DNA of 64,000 nucleotides from Chondrosia reniformis (Eukaryota; Porifera; Demospongiae; Chondrillida; Chondrillidae). The stretch covers positions 5,394,001 to 5,458,000 of the forward strand of contig OX359194.1 of assembly GCA_947172415.1 (NCBI GenBank), read 5' to 3'. The notes beneath the pieces were generated by a model. It saw nothing but the letters and a program-made list of their open reading frames with translations. It searched no databases and was not told the DNA's origin. Position numbers and translations under genes: made by a program. This document shows positions 44,920-56,400 of the stretch, one piece after another. Position 1 is the first letter of the stretch. Every line of letters begins with the position of its first letter.

Positions 44920-45948
44920 TTTTATTTTTTAGATAACATAGTAACAGTCAACTTTGTGGAGATAAGTGCTTCAGGATACGAAGGACAGACTGTAGTACTA
45001 ACTGTTGGGAGAGAAGGGTGGATAGCCACACCTCTTGTGGTGACTGTGAGAGTAGTAGAACTAGACATCTGTCTCTATGGAAGTGGTAAGCTGATATCAC
45101 ATCTGAAGCTGTAGCAGTACTTTGCTTTAGGTCATTGTTAATTTTCAGTCAAAGCTATATACATATATATGTGTGTATGTGTGTGTGGAGGTTACTGGCT
45201 TAATTTGCATTATTTACATATAATTTAGGGATATGTACTTTAGGCATATACTAGTTTATTTCCATTTAATCAAATTCAGAATATTCATTTAAAAGGCATG
45301 GGTTAGTTAATTACTAAATATGCAGTATTTCAAAGCTAAATAAATTTATATGTGCGTATATATACGTATGTATATAATTTAATGCTGACATTTTATCACT
45401 AGTGAATCCACTTTGCAGCATAGAGAGAAGAGATATTTAAAAAATACTAATTAAATTATCCAATCACATTCAAATTAAATATAATAGGTACACGCATATT
45501 TGCTAACCGTGAAGCATGTAGTCACGGTATTTCATATAACCCAACTCATGCAGCTAATGAAGATGATTATGTTCTGAGGAATTCTACACTGACCTTCTCT
45601 GAAGTTTACAAGTCATTTGAGAGACAGCACATATCAGTGGAACTAGTGACTGATGAAGATGATGGAGAGAGAGATGAAGTGTGTCATATTCTTATTGACA
45701 CTCCCTTTGGAATACAAAGCAAGAGAAGAGCAGTCACTTGTTTGATACATAATATATAAGTACTGTAACTCCTGTATACTGTAATAAAGTACTCCTGTAT
45801 ACTGTATACATTGGTCACTAATAAGTACTGTAACAGTATATATACATATACAAGTATACTGTTTTGTTACTTGTACTTGAAAAATGCCCCTAATAGTATA
45901 GATTATATTATATAGCCATAATTAATAATAACTATAATTAAGCCTAGT

Positions 45949-46080
45949 CTTATTTGGCATACGGTACACAGAGCTGTAGGAAGGTTAGAAAAACACCTCC
46001 AGTATAAGTAATATACTTACCAGTGTGCACATTGATTTCTTGCTCAATGGAAGCCGATACGCTAGTGATATATAGAAAAA
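45949..46080 (+). promoter_or_regulatory. Class I leader-proximal block upstream of stub 6a
   Basis: Same block as before gene 3 but without the hairpin insertion. It ends directly at an intact class I leader. Confidence 0.45.
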
Positions 46081-46990
46081 ATGGAAGTCGGCTCAGCTTC
46101 AGGTATTTGTATACTTCTCATTTGGATCCTATTCTGTTCTTCTAAAGGTATAAGCTTTTACCATTCAAATTAGATTCATTAATTAAAATAAAATAGGTTA
46201 CGTCTATAATCATAGATACAGGAACAATATTGTTCGTGTATCTATGATATAATCTATGATTAAAATAAGGAAGAAGTGACATTTAATTTGTATATATCGA
46301 AAAAGAGCTTACTGACAAACTGTACCTAGAATTATATTTAGTATCGTACGGAGGGTGCACAAAGGGTATATGGCTTCGAAGGCTCTTTTATCTTGCCTAC
46401 GCTCTCTCCCGCAGTTGTTTCACAACCAGCTACAACTATTACAGTTGGATCAGGTTCTCCAGTCGACATAACTGCAACACCTACCATTAGTCAATCAGTA
46501 GAGTTATGGTGCAGCAGGACAAAGGCACCCAAGCAGTGGTATACTACAGGATATATAGTAACACCCACTTCAGGTGAAGTGTGGACAGCTAAAGGACGTA
46601 GATTAGGTTTTTCTACATTTGCTACAAGTCATGCTGGAACATACTCTTGTCTTGTAAATAATTGGAATGAAATGATCACAACAACTTACACAGTAGTGCT
46701 TGGTAAGTTTTTGCAGGACATACCTGTCCTATTGTGTGTATATGTGCAGAGTTATGATTCAACTCACAGCCAAAGTTACCACATATTATGTGTTTAAAAC
46801 CATAAATTAGGCACTTGATGTAGCAACTTTATAAGACAATACATAAGTCAGGTGTATATGTATATATAATTGAAAAGCTGAAATTCTTTGCACATAAAGT
46901 ATACACATACTATAATTGGTATTGCTTGAAGTGTATCTAGCCCTCTAACCTTTGTATCTTAGCTACCCCACCAACTCCACCACCACAAGT
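46081..46990 (+). pseudogene. Stub 6a: intact leader and Ig, F1 cut short
   Basis: SP 46081-46147 (MEVGSASGICILLIWILFC, slightly longer than in gene 3) and Ig 46415-46702 are both intact and in phase. F1 starts at 46963 (ATPPTPPPQV) but is cut after about 28 bases and runs into sequence that matches the spacer upstream of class II genes (compare 6120-6260), reaching a TGA within 20 codons. As it stands it could encode a secreted single Ig domain. Its leader and Ig exon could also be spliced onto the exons of gene 6 downstream, skipping the gene 6 leader, because all junctions are phase 1. Confidence 0.7.
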
Positions 46991-47331
46991 TGATACTTAT
47001 AATACATTTCAAAAAGAAGGAAAATGAGGGATGAAACTAATTGTGGCAACAGTGCTACTTCAGAAACTCTGTCTATAACCATGATTAAAGACGTACTTTT
47101 GTTAGAACCTCTGATTGCTGGTTGCACATGGAAGTTCTGACCACCTAAACCACAAAAGGATTTTGGCAAACAACAAACAAATCATGGCTACAGTCGCAAA
47201 TATCTTAGTATATGTGCGCGTGTGTGTATGTATAGTGTCTAACGTTATACAAACTGGTGATATCATACTTTTAGTCTTATAACTGAAAGTGAGTGTGCAT
47301 TGAATAGGTTTCCAAGAGGAGTACCTTTATT
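46991..47331. other. Spacer fused to the cut F1 exon
   Basis: From about 47030 this matches the intergenic spacer before the decayed starts at 6.1 and 36.3 kb (AGAACCTCTGATTGCTGGTT), showing that an unequal exchange or deletion joined the F1 exon of one unit to the upstream spacer of the next. No gene is present. Confidence 0.6.
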
Positions 47332-47488
47332 AAGGAAACCTTCCATTGAGTAATAAGGGAAACCATAAGAAACAGCAATAACAAGCGAGAAAACATAGAA
47401 TTCATTTTACATTAATATTGGTGCCACGAGTAGTATAATAGTAGTAGTAGATATAGAACTTGGCAGTTTATAACCTTTGCGTAGGCAA
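47332..47488 (+). promoter_or_regulatory. Class II leader-proximal block upstream of gene 6
   Basis: Third full copy of the class II block (compare 7563-7704), more diverged, with a GTAGTAGTAG expansion close to the start codon. Confidence 0.4.
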
Positions 47489-50400
47489 ATGGAGATCGCC
47501 TCACTTTGTTGTATATTTATAATTTTGTCATCTTCTAAAGGTAAATCGTGTAATAATATATAACGGGAGTTCATTTCAATTTGCATACTACTCTGGATCG
47601 GAGCCCCATTTTAATAGACGCGGGTAACTCCAATTCATAGACAGTGTACACGCAGCCTCGTTATTGGTGTTCAGTTAAGTATATACTAGGCCTACATTGT
47701 AGGATATCTATGAGTTGAATTCTAATCTTTGAAAGTTATAATTAGCCCGATAAACTCTATATATACGGTAAGTCAAATTTCAGGTCAAAGAATGTTAAAT
47801 ATACGTATATAGGCTTAAGATAATTACTTTAATTTATAACAGACAACCCATTGTAGTCTATAGAGAGATTACTGCTCATTTGTGTAAGCCTACCCTCTGC
47901 TGTCGTATAAAGAATATTTGGATATATATTTGGTACTTATTGTTTTGATCTATTTTCAATGTAAAATCTATTCTTTACGTATAGACTAGTTCAATCGACC
48001 TTTGACCTTTTGACTGAAGGTTCCTTTGTATGCATACTTTTGTTCTCTCCTTCAGTTGCTTCACAACCAGCTACAAATATTACAGTTGGATCAGGTTCTC
48101 CAGTCGACATAACTGCAACACCCACCATTAATCAATCAGTAGTGCTATGGTGTAGCAGGTCACCAGCTTCCAAGCGGTGGTATACTGCAGGAATTAAAGT
48201 AACACCCACAGGTGAAGTGTGGACAGCTCCTGGACGTATATTAGGTTTTTCTACATTTGCTACAAGTCATGCTGGAACATACTCTTGTCGTGTAAAAAAT
48301 ATCGGTGAAATGACCACAACAACTTACACAGTAGTGCTTGGTAAGTCTGTAAAACTAAATGCAAAACATAGCTGTCCTATTGTGTATATGTGCAGAGTTA
48401 TGATTCAACTCACAACCATAGTTACCACTAATTACGTGTTTAAAACCATAAAGTAGGAACTTGATGTATATGTTTGATGTAGCACCTTTAGTAGACAATA
48501 AGTCAGTTTCTTACAATTGAAGAGCTAAAATCCTTTGAGTATATACATATAAAGTTACACCATAGTTTGGTTGAAGTGTACATATATGCATTAATCCTAG
48601 CCCTATATACCCTTTGCATCTTATGTAGCTACCCCAGTACCACCTCCGCCACAAGTCCAAGGTGTTGACATTACAAGAAGTACATCTAATGGATCTGTAT
48701 CATTGACAGTTTCATGGACTACAATACCTGGATCTGGAATAACCTACACTGTGTGGTATTCTACAAATGGTGGTACTACAACAGAACCACCTTCTGGAGC
48801 ATTAAATGTGTCAGGTATCACTGGTACATCAACTACACTGAGTGGACTTACACAAGGTACAACCTACTATATTTGGGTATCAGCTGTTTCATCAGGTGTA
48901 CCAGGAACTTACAGCATGAGAATGTCAGAGAATACATATTCAGGTAATGTAACTATAATAGGTCACATATTGCAAAATGATTGGGATCTTTATTATATTA
49001 TGTATTTTCTAGCGTCTATTTTACGTACACCAAAAAAATCATACAATATCACACCTACACCACATACAGTATATACTCCTTAATAAATGTTTCCTCTACT
49101 TTGATGTTGAGCCAAAACTTAAAATTCAAATGTTTTTGACTTTATTAAAATTTATATACTACTCTGTATACGTAGCTACTACTAAATGTATCCTGTATAT
49201 GTTCTATTTATTATTCATATTGTATAGAAGCCTTACAAGTTAGAGGTGTTACAGTTAGTAAAGGAACGTTAGATGGATCTCCATCTTTGACAGTTTCATG
49301 GACTGCAGCATCTGAATCTGGAGTAACTTACACTCTGTGGTATTCCACAAGTAGTGGTACTACAACAGAACCACCATCTGGAGCATCAGTACTGTCAGGA
49401 ATTATTAGTGCATCAGCCACATTGACTGATCTTTTACAAGGAACCACATACTACATTTGGGTAGCTGCTGTAACAGACAGGGATCAAGGACCTTACAGTT
49501 TGAGAACCTCAGCAATTACATTTCAAGGTACTAGTGTAAGTAGAATATTAATGGTCCTTGTTTAGTATATATTATACACTACATGAATATTTATGAAAAC
49601 CTCTTATATATTAATGGCAACCTCTTCATTATGTAGCACCTCCTCAAGTACAAGGAGTCTCTGTGATAGCTACAGTTAGTAGAAGAAAGCCCTCCCTATT
49701 GGTTCGTTGGACTGCTCCGATAGGGCAGAATATCTCTTATGTTGTGCAGTATTCTTCAACCAATCAGAACACTCCTCCAAATGATGCTCTTGAATTAATA
49801 TCTTATTCGGCTTCCATTTTACTGTCAATTGGAATTCAAAGTGGAACAACATATTATGTTTGGGTTTGTGCTATATCTAATAAACTCCATGGAAAATACA
49901 GTAGAAGAGCAATGAAAACAACCTTTCAAGGTACCGATGATAGAGTACTGGTGCCTTAACTAGAAGTCTTTCGCACTACTACAGTGTGGTTAATGATATA
50001 CATTTAGCAGGCATCTTTATAACAGCTTGTTATGATCCAACGGTAACTGCTGATTCATGGTTGCACTGTACATATGTAGTTTGATTATAACATAGGGACA
50101 TAAACATTTGCACTTACATCATACTTATAATGTATTCACATGAAAATGGCATCATGAAAAATCTAATATACCATTTTCCTACATGCTATATGCCTATTCT
50201 GTAAAAAGAGCCTATAGGGGAACTAAACCTAAAGAGAGCTTTAGATGAAGATACAGGAGTCTTTTCTTCCTTCTTTTCCCTTCTTTCATCTTCTTCTCCA
50301 CTAGGTCAGACAGCCGTTTCTGGGAATTCCACCCTTCATCAGTGATCCTGGGAGTCTTTGTCTTTTTCTTTATCTTGATCTTCTGTGAATCCTTGGCTCT

Positions 50401-53400
50401 CTATGCTAAATCTAGGGGCCTTATATACACTATTTTGGCGCCAAAAGTTAAATAAGGTGTTAACTAAGACACATGATGAAATTTAATTTTATGAAAGGAA
50501 TGTAGGTCCAATTAACTTTTATGAATTAATTATAAATCTATTAGTAAACTTGCTTGTACAGGTAAAACAGACTCAGCATAACTATAGACAAAAGTAGGAC
50601 ATATTACGTAAGTCTACCCTTAGGTCTTCTAGTAGTAACATTTCTTTGGAGGTGGGGTAACACAATATGGGGTAACACAAGACAGTCCTTAAGCATACTA
50701 GCTACTTTTTGCTTATACTTGATTCTAACTAGAGGCTGCCGGGATAGGAAGGTTTTAAAGGTTGATTTTAGCTTAAAGTATTTGTAACCCTGCTTAATAA
50801 GCCTATTGCATAACTGCAAACTTTTAGCCTGAAAACTGGAGAAGTCACTACATATTCTGGAATACCTAATTAGTTGTGAAATAAAGACACCATAGGCTGG
50901 GGTATTAGGAATATTACTATCTAAATGGGGGAAATTTACTATATCAAAGTTAAAGTCCTCTCGCTTATCATATACTTTAGTGATAAATTGATTGTTAGTA
51001 ATGGTTATATCTAAGTCTAAAAAGGGGGATTTTTTAGGGCTGGTATTTGTCTTTTTAAGAATAAGTTCTTTGGGGTAAATATCACTAATTGACAGTTCAA
51101 AATCCTTGTTGTTAATACATAAAAGGTCATCAATATACCTATAAGTATTGGAAAATTTAATAGCTAGGGTGATGTTATCCTTAAGTAGTCCTTTCATAAA
51201 CTCATACTCATAGGCAAACAGAAAAAGATTAGCAACTACAGGGGCACAGTCAGTACCCATAGGGATACCTACACATTGCTTAAATACAGAACCGTCTACA
51301 CATACATAAATGTTGTCAATAAGGTAATTAAAGAGCTCTACTAAATGAACAGCTGTGACTGCTTTATTGGAGACATTGTTAGACCAAAAGGCTTTATCCT
51401 GACAGACTTCTATATATTGGGACTTCCTACAGGTATAGGCACTATAAATAAGGTTAGTAATCTTATCTTTAAGTAGGTTATGGGGGATCGCTGTATATAA
51501 TGTAGAAAAATCAAAACTAGCTAGCTGGGTTTTTCTAGTGGGTATAGACCTAAGACTATCTAAGACTTCTAGTGAGTTTTCTACTATCCAAAAGGCATTA
51601 ACACCAGTATTCCTATATATACCTAGGCAGTATTCTCTAAAATGTTTGAGAATTAGTCTGAGTGCTGAATTTAGAAATCTAGAAAGGGGTTTGGTAGTAC
51701 ATTTGTGAGAAGCAGCTATGAATCTGTAGTTGTAAGGGTTCTTATGTAGCTTAGGCATCCAGTAAAAAGAGGGAAGGTTACACCAGTCTGGTTTAGGTTC
51801 TAAGTTCTCTAGTTTTAAGAAATCTATGTGTTTCCTAATTAACTGTTGTGGTTCTACTGTACATTTAGCATAAGTGGAGGTACTGCCTAGTTCTTCATTA
51901 ATAATTTGTCTATAGTAGGACTTACATATAAATATTATATTATTAGAGGCCTTATCGGCAGGGGCTATAACATACTTATCATGTAGGTCTGCTAAGAATT
52001 TCTTAATTTTAGGGCAAGTAAGGGTCTTCTTGGCTACTGAGGATTTGGTATACAATTTAGACAGCTTAGAGATCCTATCATTAATTTTCTTAAGTACAGT
52101 ATTTTCCCACTCACTAAATACAGAAATAGATACATTTTCTCTACGGGCCCAGGTAATCTTATATTTTCTAAGACCTTCCTTACACATTTTTAAAGCAGTT
52201 ACCCAATTAAAGTTATTAGGTTCTCTAAATTTTGGTCCTTTCTTAAGAAGTTTTCTAAGTTTTGGGTTACTAACAATACATAGGTCACCTGTTAAAACAT
52301 GGCCTAGGGGCTTGTAAATGAAGGGGGACTTGTGACACTCACATGGTTCTGGTTTTCTAAAGACATCTGACTTAGAGGCTTGTGAAAAGTTAAAGATTTG
52401 AGGTCCTATTGGTTGGGTATACTTATATACTACACATGGGGGCTCTTTGTTTTGTATAAAGGGTGGGACAGTTTCTAACACTAACTTTTGGTTTAAGATA
52501 CCTGAGAGGCCTATTTTTTCTACACCTTTATTATGAAACACGATTTTAAGAAACCCTTCTGGACTTGTCGTTTTCGTTGGGTGTTTGGGAAGGCTGGCTG
52601 AAGCGCGTGCTTTAATAACGTCTTTAATCATTAGCATAAGTCTAAGCGGAAAAGGTGTTTCTGGGGTATCGATGAGACATTGTACCGAGTTTAACAAACG
52701 ATGAAGGTGTCGAGCTTGTAATGCAAAAGTATCGCGTTTAAGTTTGGCTAGAAAGCCTACGTTCTTGTAAAGTGGTAGTCGTTCTTTGAGCCATTCAGGG
52801 TCGAAGGTAGCGTTATTACTACTGCCTGTCGATTTTAGATTGGAGCGCCGATGCCGTCTTTTATGAGATAAGCGATTAAAAAGGTTCCATACGATGATTT
52901 CTTTTTTAAGTTTCGAAATATTGCCAACGCCTTTAATGTTATCGTTAAGTCCATATGGGTAAATAGAGCAGAGTTCCTTGTACCAGAACGCTTCTCTCAG
53001 TAGTCTGAGGCTAGTAGAATTAGGTGTCTCAGGTATCTGTTCTATGGGCATAATCAAGGCATCATCAAAACTATGGTTATCAGAATTAAAGTGATTGTAA
53101 AGATACAGTGGCTTAAAACCTTTGGTACTAGTCCTATGGTTGTTCATTCTACTCCTAAGCATCTGAGAGGTTTCTCCTACATACTGTACATCACATTGTT
53201 TACAAGTAATAAGATACACAACATTCCTACTCTGGCATCCTAGGGGACCACAAGGGCTACGGACTTGATAGGTCCTGCCAGTAACTGAACTCTTAAAAGT
53301 AGGGCCAGTAACTAAAGAGGGACATGTTTTACACCGCTTATTGCTACACTTCTTAACTAGTGATCATGTATAAGTACGCATTTTTTTATCCAAGGAAAGA

Positions 53401-56400
53401 ATTTAGGCTAAAGTATTGCATGTTTTAATGCCACATCAGTTTCTACTTCTTTGAAAGTATATAGAACTTTCATTGACTATATATTCATGTCCCAACAGTT
53501 CCAGGTGCTCCCACTGGACTGGTTATAACTCCTCCACCTGACAAATGTGACCAGCTGAACTTACACTGGACAGCGCCCTCCAACACAGGAGGACTTCCTG
53601 TCAAGTACAGAGTGTACAGCAATGGTGTTCTTGTACATCGCATTCTTAGTTCAACAAGAGCAGCCATTCTTGGACTAGCAATCAACTCTGAGTACAGAGT
53701 GAGAGTAATAGCTTTCAATGATTTGGGAGATGGAAAAGAAGTGACAGGAGTTAGAAGGACCAGACCACATGGTATATAATATATGTTGTGGTCAACTGCA
53801 TCAATTCTCTATTTAATCATCCTCTTTTCTGTAGCTCCCACAATCTCCTTTCTCTCTTCACCACATTCAACAAGAATAACATTTACACTTTCATCACCAC
53901 CGTTAATTGATTCATCAAGCTGTACAATCTCGCCCAACATTTCCAGTCTACCCACACAGAAGGTGTCCACCTCTGATTCTACTGAAGTACTAACTGTTGA
54001 AGGTTTGACTTCTAGAGTTAACTATACTGTCACCTGCATCTCTTCAAGGGAAGGTTTGGTATCCTGTGATTCTGTGACCAGCAACATTGGTATGTACAAG
54101 TGTATTATACTATATAGATATAAAAGCTTCTTTATATATAAACATTTTTTTTATTAAATCATAGGTTAATTGGGCTTGGTTACTATGATCCTACGTACTA
54201 ACAATCCTCCAAATCTCAACTGCACCTTTTAAAATTTCTTTTTCTATATATAATTTTAATTATTATTTGCATGATTTTCTAATTTCTAATTACTTTCCAC
54301 TATATCTTTATATCTTTCAACTACTTATGATTCTGTGACCAGCAACATTGGTATATGTGCATTGTGTATTATATAAAGATTTCTTTATTAAATCATAATA
54401 CAAGCTGGTTAATTGGGCTTGGTTACTATGATCCTACATACTAACAATCCTCCAAATCTCAACTGTGCACCTTATACATATTTTTTAATATTACTTTCCA
54501 CTACATATATCTTTATCTGCAGTTACCTTATCAGTACCTCCAAAGGTCACTGGTGTGTTTGTAAGAGTTGTATTTACTAAAGTACCTACTCTCACTATTA
54601 GCTGGACACCAATAACTGATTTTGATTATGACATTTCATACACTGTGTGGTATTCTACAAATAGTGGTACTACAACAGAACTACCATCTGGAGCCTTAAA
54701 TGTGTCAGGTATCACTGGTACATCAACTACACTGAGTGGACTTGCACAAGCTACAACCTACTATATTTGGGTAGCAGCAATTTCATCAGTTGGTGAAGGA
54801 CCATTCAGTACAAGAGTGTCAAATAGAATGTATAAAGGTATTACTTGAAAGGAACATTCTATATATTGATATGTACATGTTATTACATATATTAGATTTT
54901 GATCCATACAGTACATATCATATAAATAGTTGATCCTTACAGTGGGAGCCATGATCTATCAATGGCTCCAGTTTTATCATGTAGAAAGTGTGGGGGCATG
55001 GGAAGCAAAATTTGGTGTGGACTTCACATCTTGTCACATCTTGCCCAATTTCTGTTCTAAGTATCTGGCTAAAGCTGCTAAATAATCTTAGATCCTATGT
55101 TAGGAAAGATAATAAACTGAAGTCTCGACCACTTCTCCGCTCCATTTACAATTATAATGTCATGCGAGACTAGCCCCGCAGAGGTGTATATATAGCACAG
55201 AGAAGCATCCAGTCCTTCTTCACCTTTGCAGTGAACAGTAACTGTACACGATTACACACATCACACTTGTGGGTACACATGCCATATACCATGCATACCA
55301 TGTATAGTATAATAATAAATAAGTGTGTCAGAATTTCAAGGGGCATGCCCCCAGGCTCCCCTAGCTGGGCCAGCCCCCTGACAAAAACATCTCTTGTTAT
55401 CACTTTACATGTTTTCATCTTGAGTAATGATATATACATGACCATATATATACATAATACGATAAAATAATTAAAGTAGAATAAAAAATCTTGTTAGTGT
55501 TAATTGAAGGTATGATGTCATTCCAGATGGGGTCAAGTGACATGCCTTGGTCCAAGATGCATGATGCATTTTTATCTTATTCAATTTTTTCAACTCCTGT
55601 CACCTTTCCTCTATTTAAACCAACTCTGTAATCCTATTCCTCATTACTGCTGATGAAGACCTACGGGTCGAAACGCTCAATCTAGCTCAATTTTGTTGGC
55701 GATAGCTCCAATAAACTTATCTTTCATAATGAACACAACTAAGATTACCCCCTATACATGACCATATACATACATATCATTGTGAATATATATACGTTTG
55801 TGTTTCCTGATCACAGCTCCAGCACAGGTTGAAAAGGTGGATCTAGTGAGTATCAGTTGTGTTCAACCAGCTCTTTGGGCATTCTGGTTGGCACCTTCAA
55901 GTGAACGTCCCATCCAAAACTATGAAATCGAGTACAGGTCATTAAGTAGATCAACAGAGTGGAATAGAGTATTGCCAAACCCAACTAGTACATCAGTTAC
56001 AATAGAGAACCTTCAATCTGGACAAACCTACCAAGTGAGAGTGAGAGCTGTGTCTGATGTTGGATGTGGAGTGTGGAGCAAGCCTGTCCTTCAAAGCACA
56101 ATTAATGGTAATGTAGTACTTCTAGTGTATATAGGTTGGACTTGCTCTAGCTGGGGATTAGCTGTATATATTGAGATAGTTAATTATAAAGCTTCCTTGA
56201 TTGATTTCAATACTTCTTTTATAATTTTCAAACTGTAGATACTGATGAATGCTTAGCTAACAATGGTGGATGTGATCATATATGTCTGAATACACCAGGA
56301 TCATATACTTGCGCTTGTAATACTGGCTATACACTAAATGAAGATGGACACACATGTGGTAAGCAATCCTATAAAGGGAAATTCCTGATTGTTGCCTTAT

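Larger units (their letters stand above)
37978..45759 (+). pseudogene. Gene 5: full exon set with three frame lesions
   Basis: Exons: SP 37978-38038 (MEIGSVYWIFLSWIIILSSK), Ig 39910-40203, F1 40508-40818, F2 41479-41778, F3 41906-42188, F4 42626-42897, F5 42952-43206, F6 43454-43768, F7 44078-44368, EGF 44498-44617, CxA 44933-45085, CxB 45554-45759. Lesions: F1 lacks one base in its ACCCCA(A)CT start, F3 has an 11-base deletion, and F4 lacks the last G before its GT donor. All three exons are normally phase 1-1, so skipping them restores an open SP-Ig-F2-F5-F6-F7-EGF-Calx-beta message. Whether this happens cannot be told from sequence. A Penelope-like element fills the first intron, and part of CxB is duplicated in the EGF-CxA intron. 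The promoter block and leader are intact. Confidence 0.78.
50155..53380 (-). mobile_element. Naiad-type Penelope-like element in the F3-F4 intron of gene 6
   Basis: An insertion of about 3.2 kb, antisense to gene 6. Borders were found by comparison with the same intron in genes 3, 4 and 7: host sequence stops at about 50154 (GAAAATGGCATC) and resumes near 53375. It has a single long reading frame (next entry) and a tail of about 450 bases with a hammerhead-like core at 50316-50342. No terminal repeats or obvious target duplication were seen. The long open frame suggests a fairly recent arrival; the 5' end looks shortened. Confidence 0.85.

Noticed and set aside
48714-48947. 77-codon frame overlapping F1 of gene 6
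   Set aside because: A shifted-frame shadow of the FN3 exon; no equivalent stays open in all copies.
54988-55173. Open frame of 61 codons ending [15 protein letters not shown]
   Set aside because: Coding-like in feel but short, without a recognised domain, and absent from the matching intron of other genes. Probably a transposon scrap; not assignable.
55650-55674. Calling the Penelope-tail motifs at 39758, 55650 and 58447 fully functional hammerheads
   Set aside because: They have an extra A before stem II and no convincing stem III or cleavage site; kept only as hammerhead-like cores.
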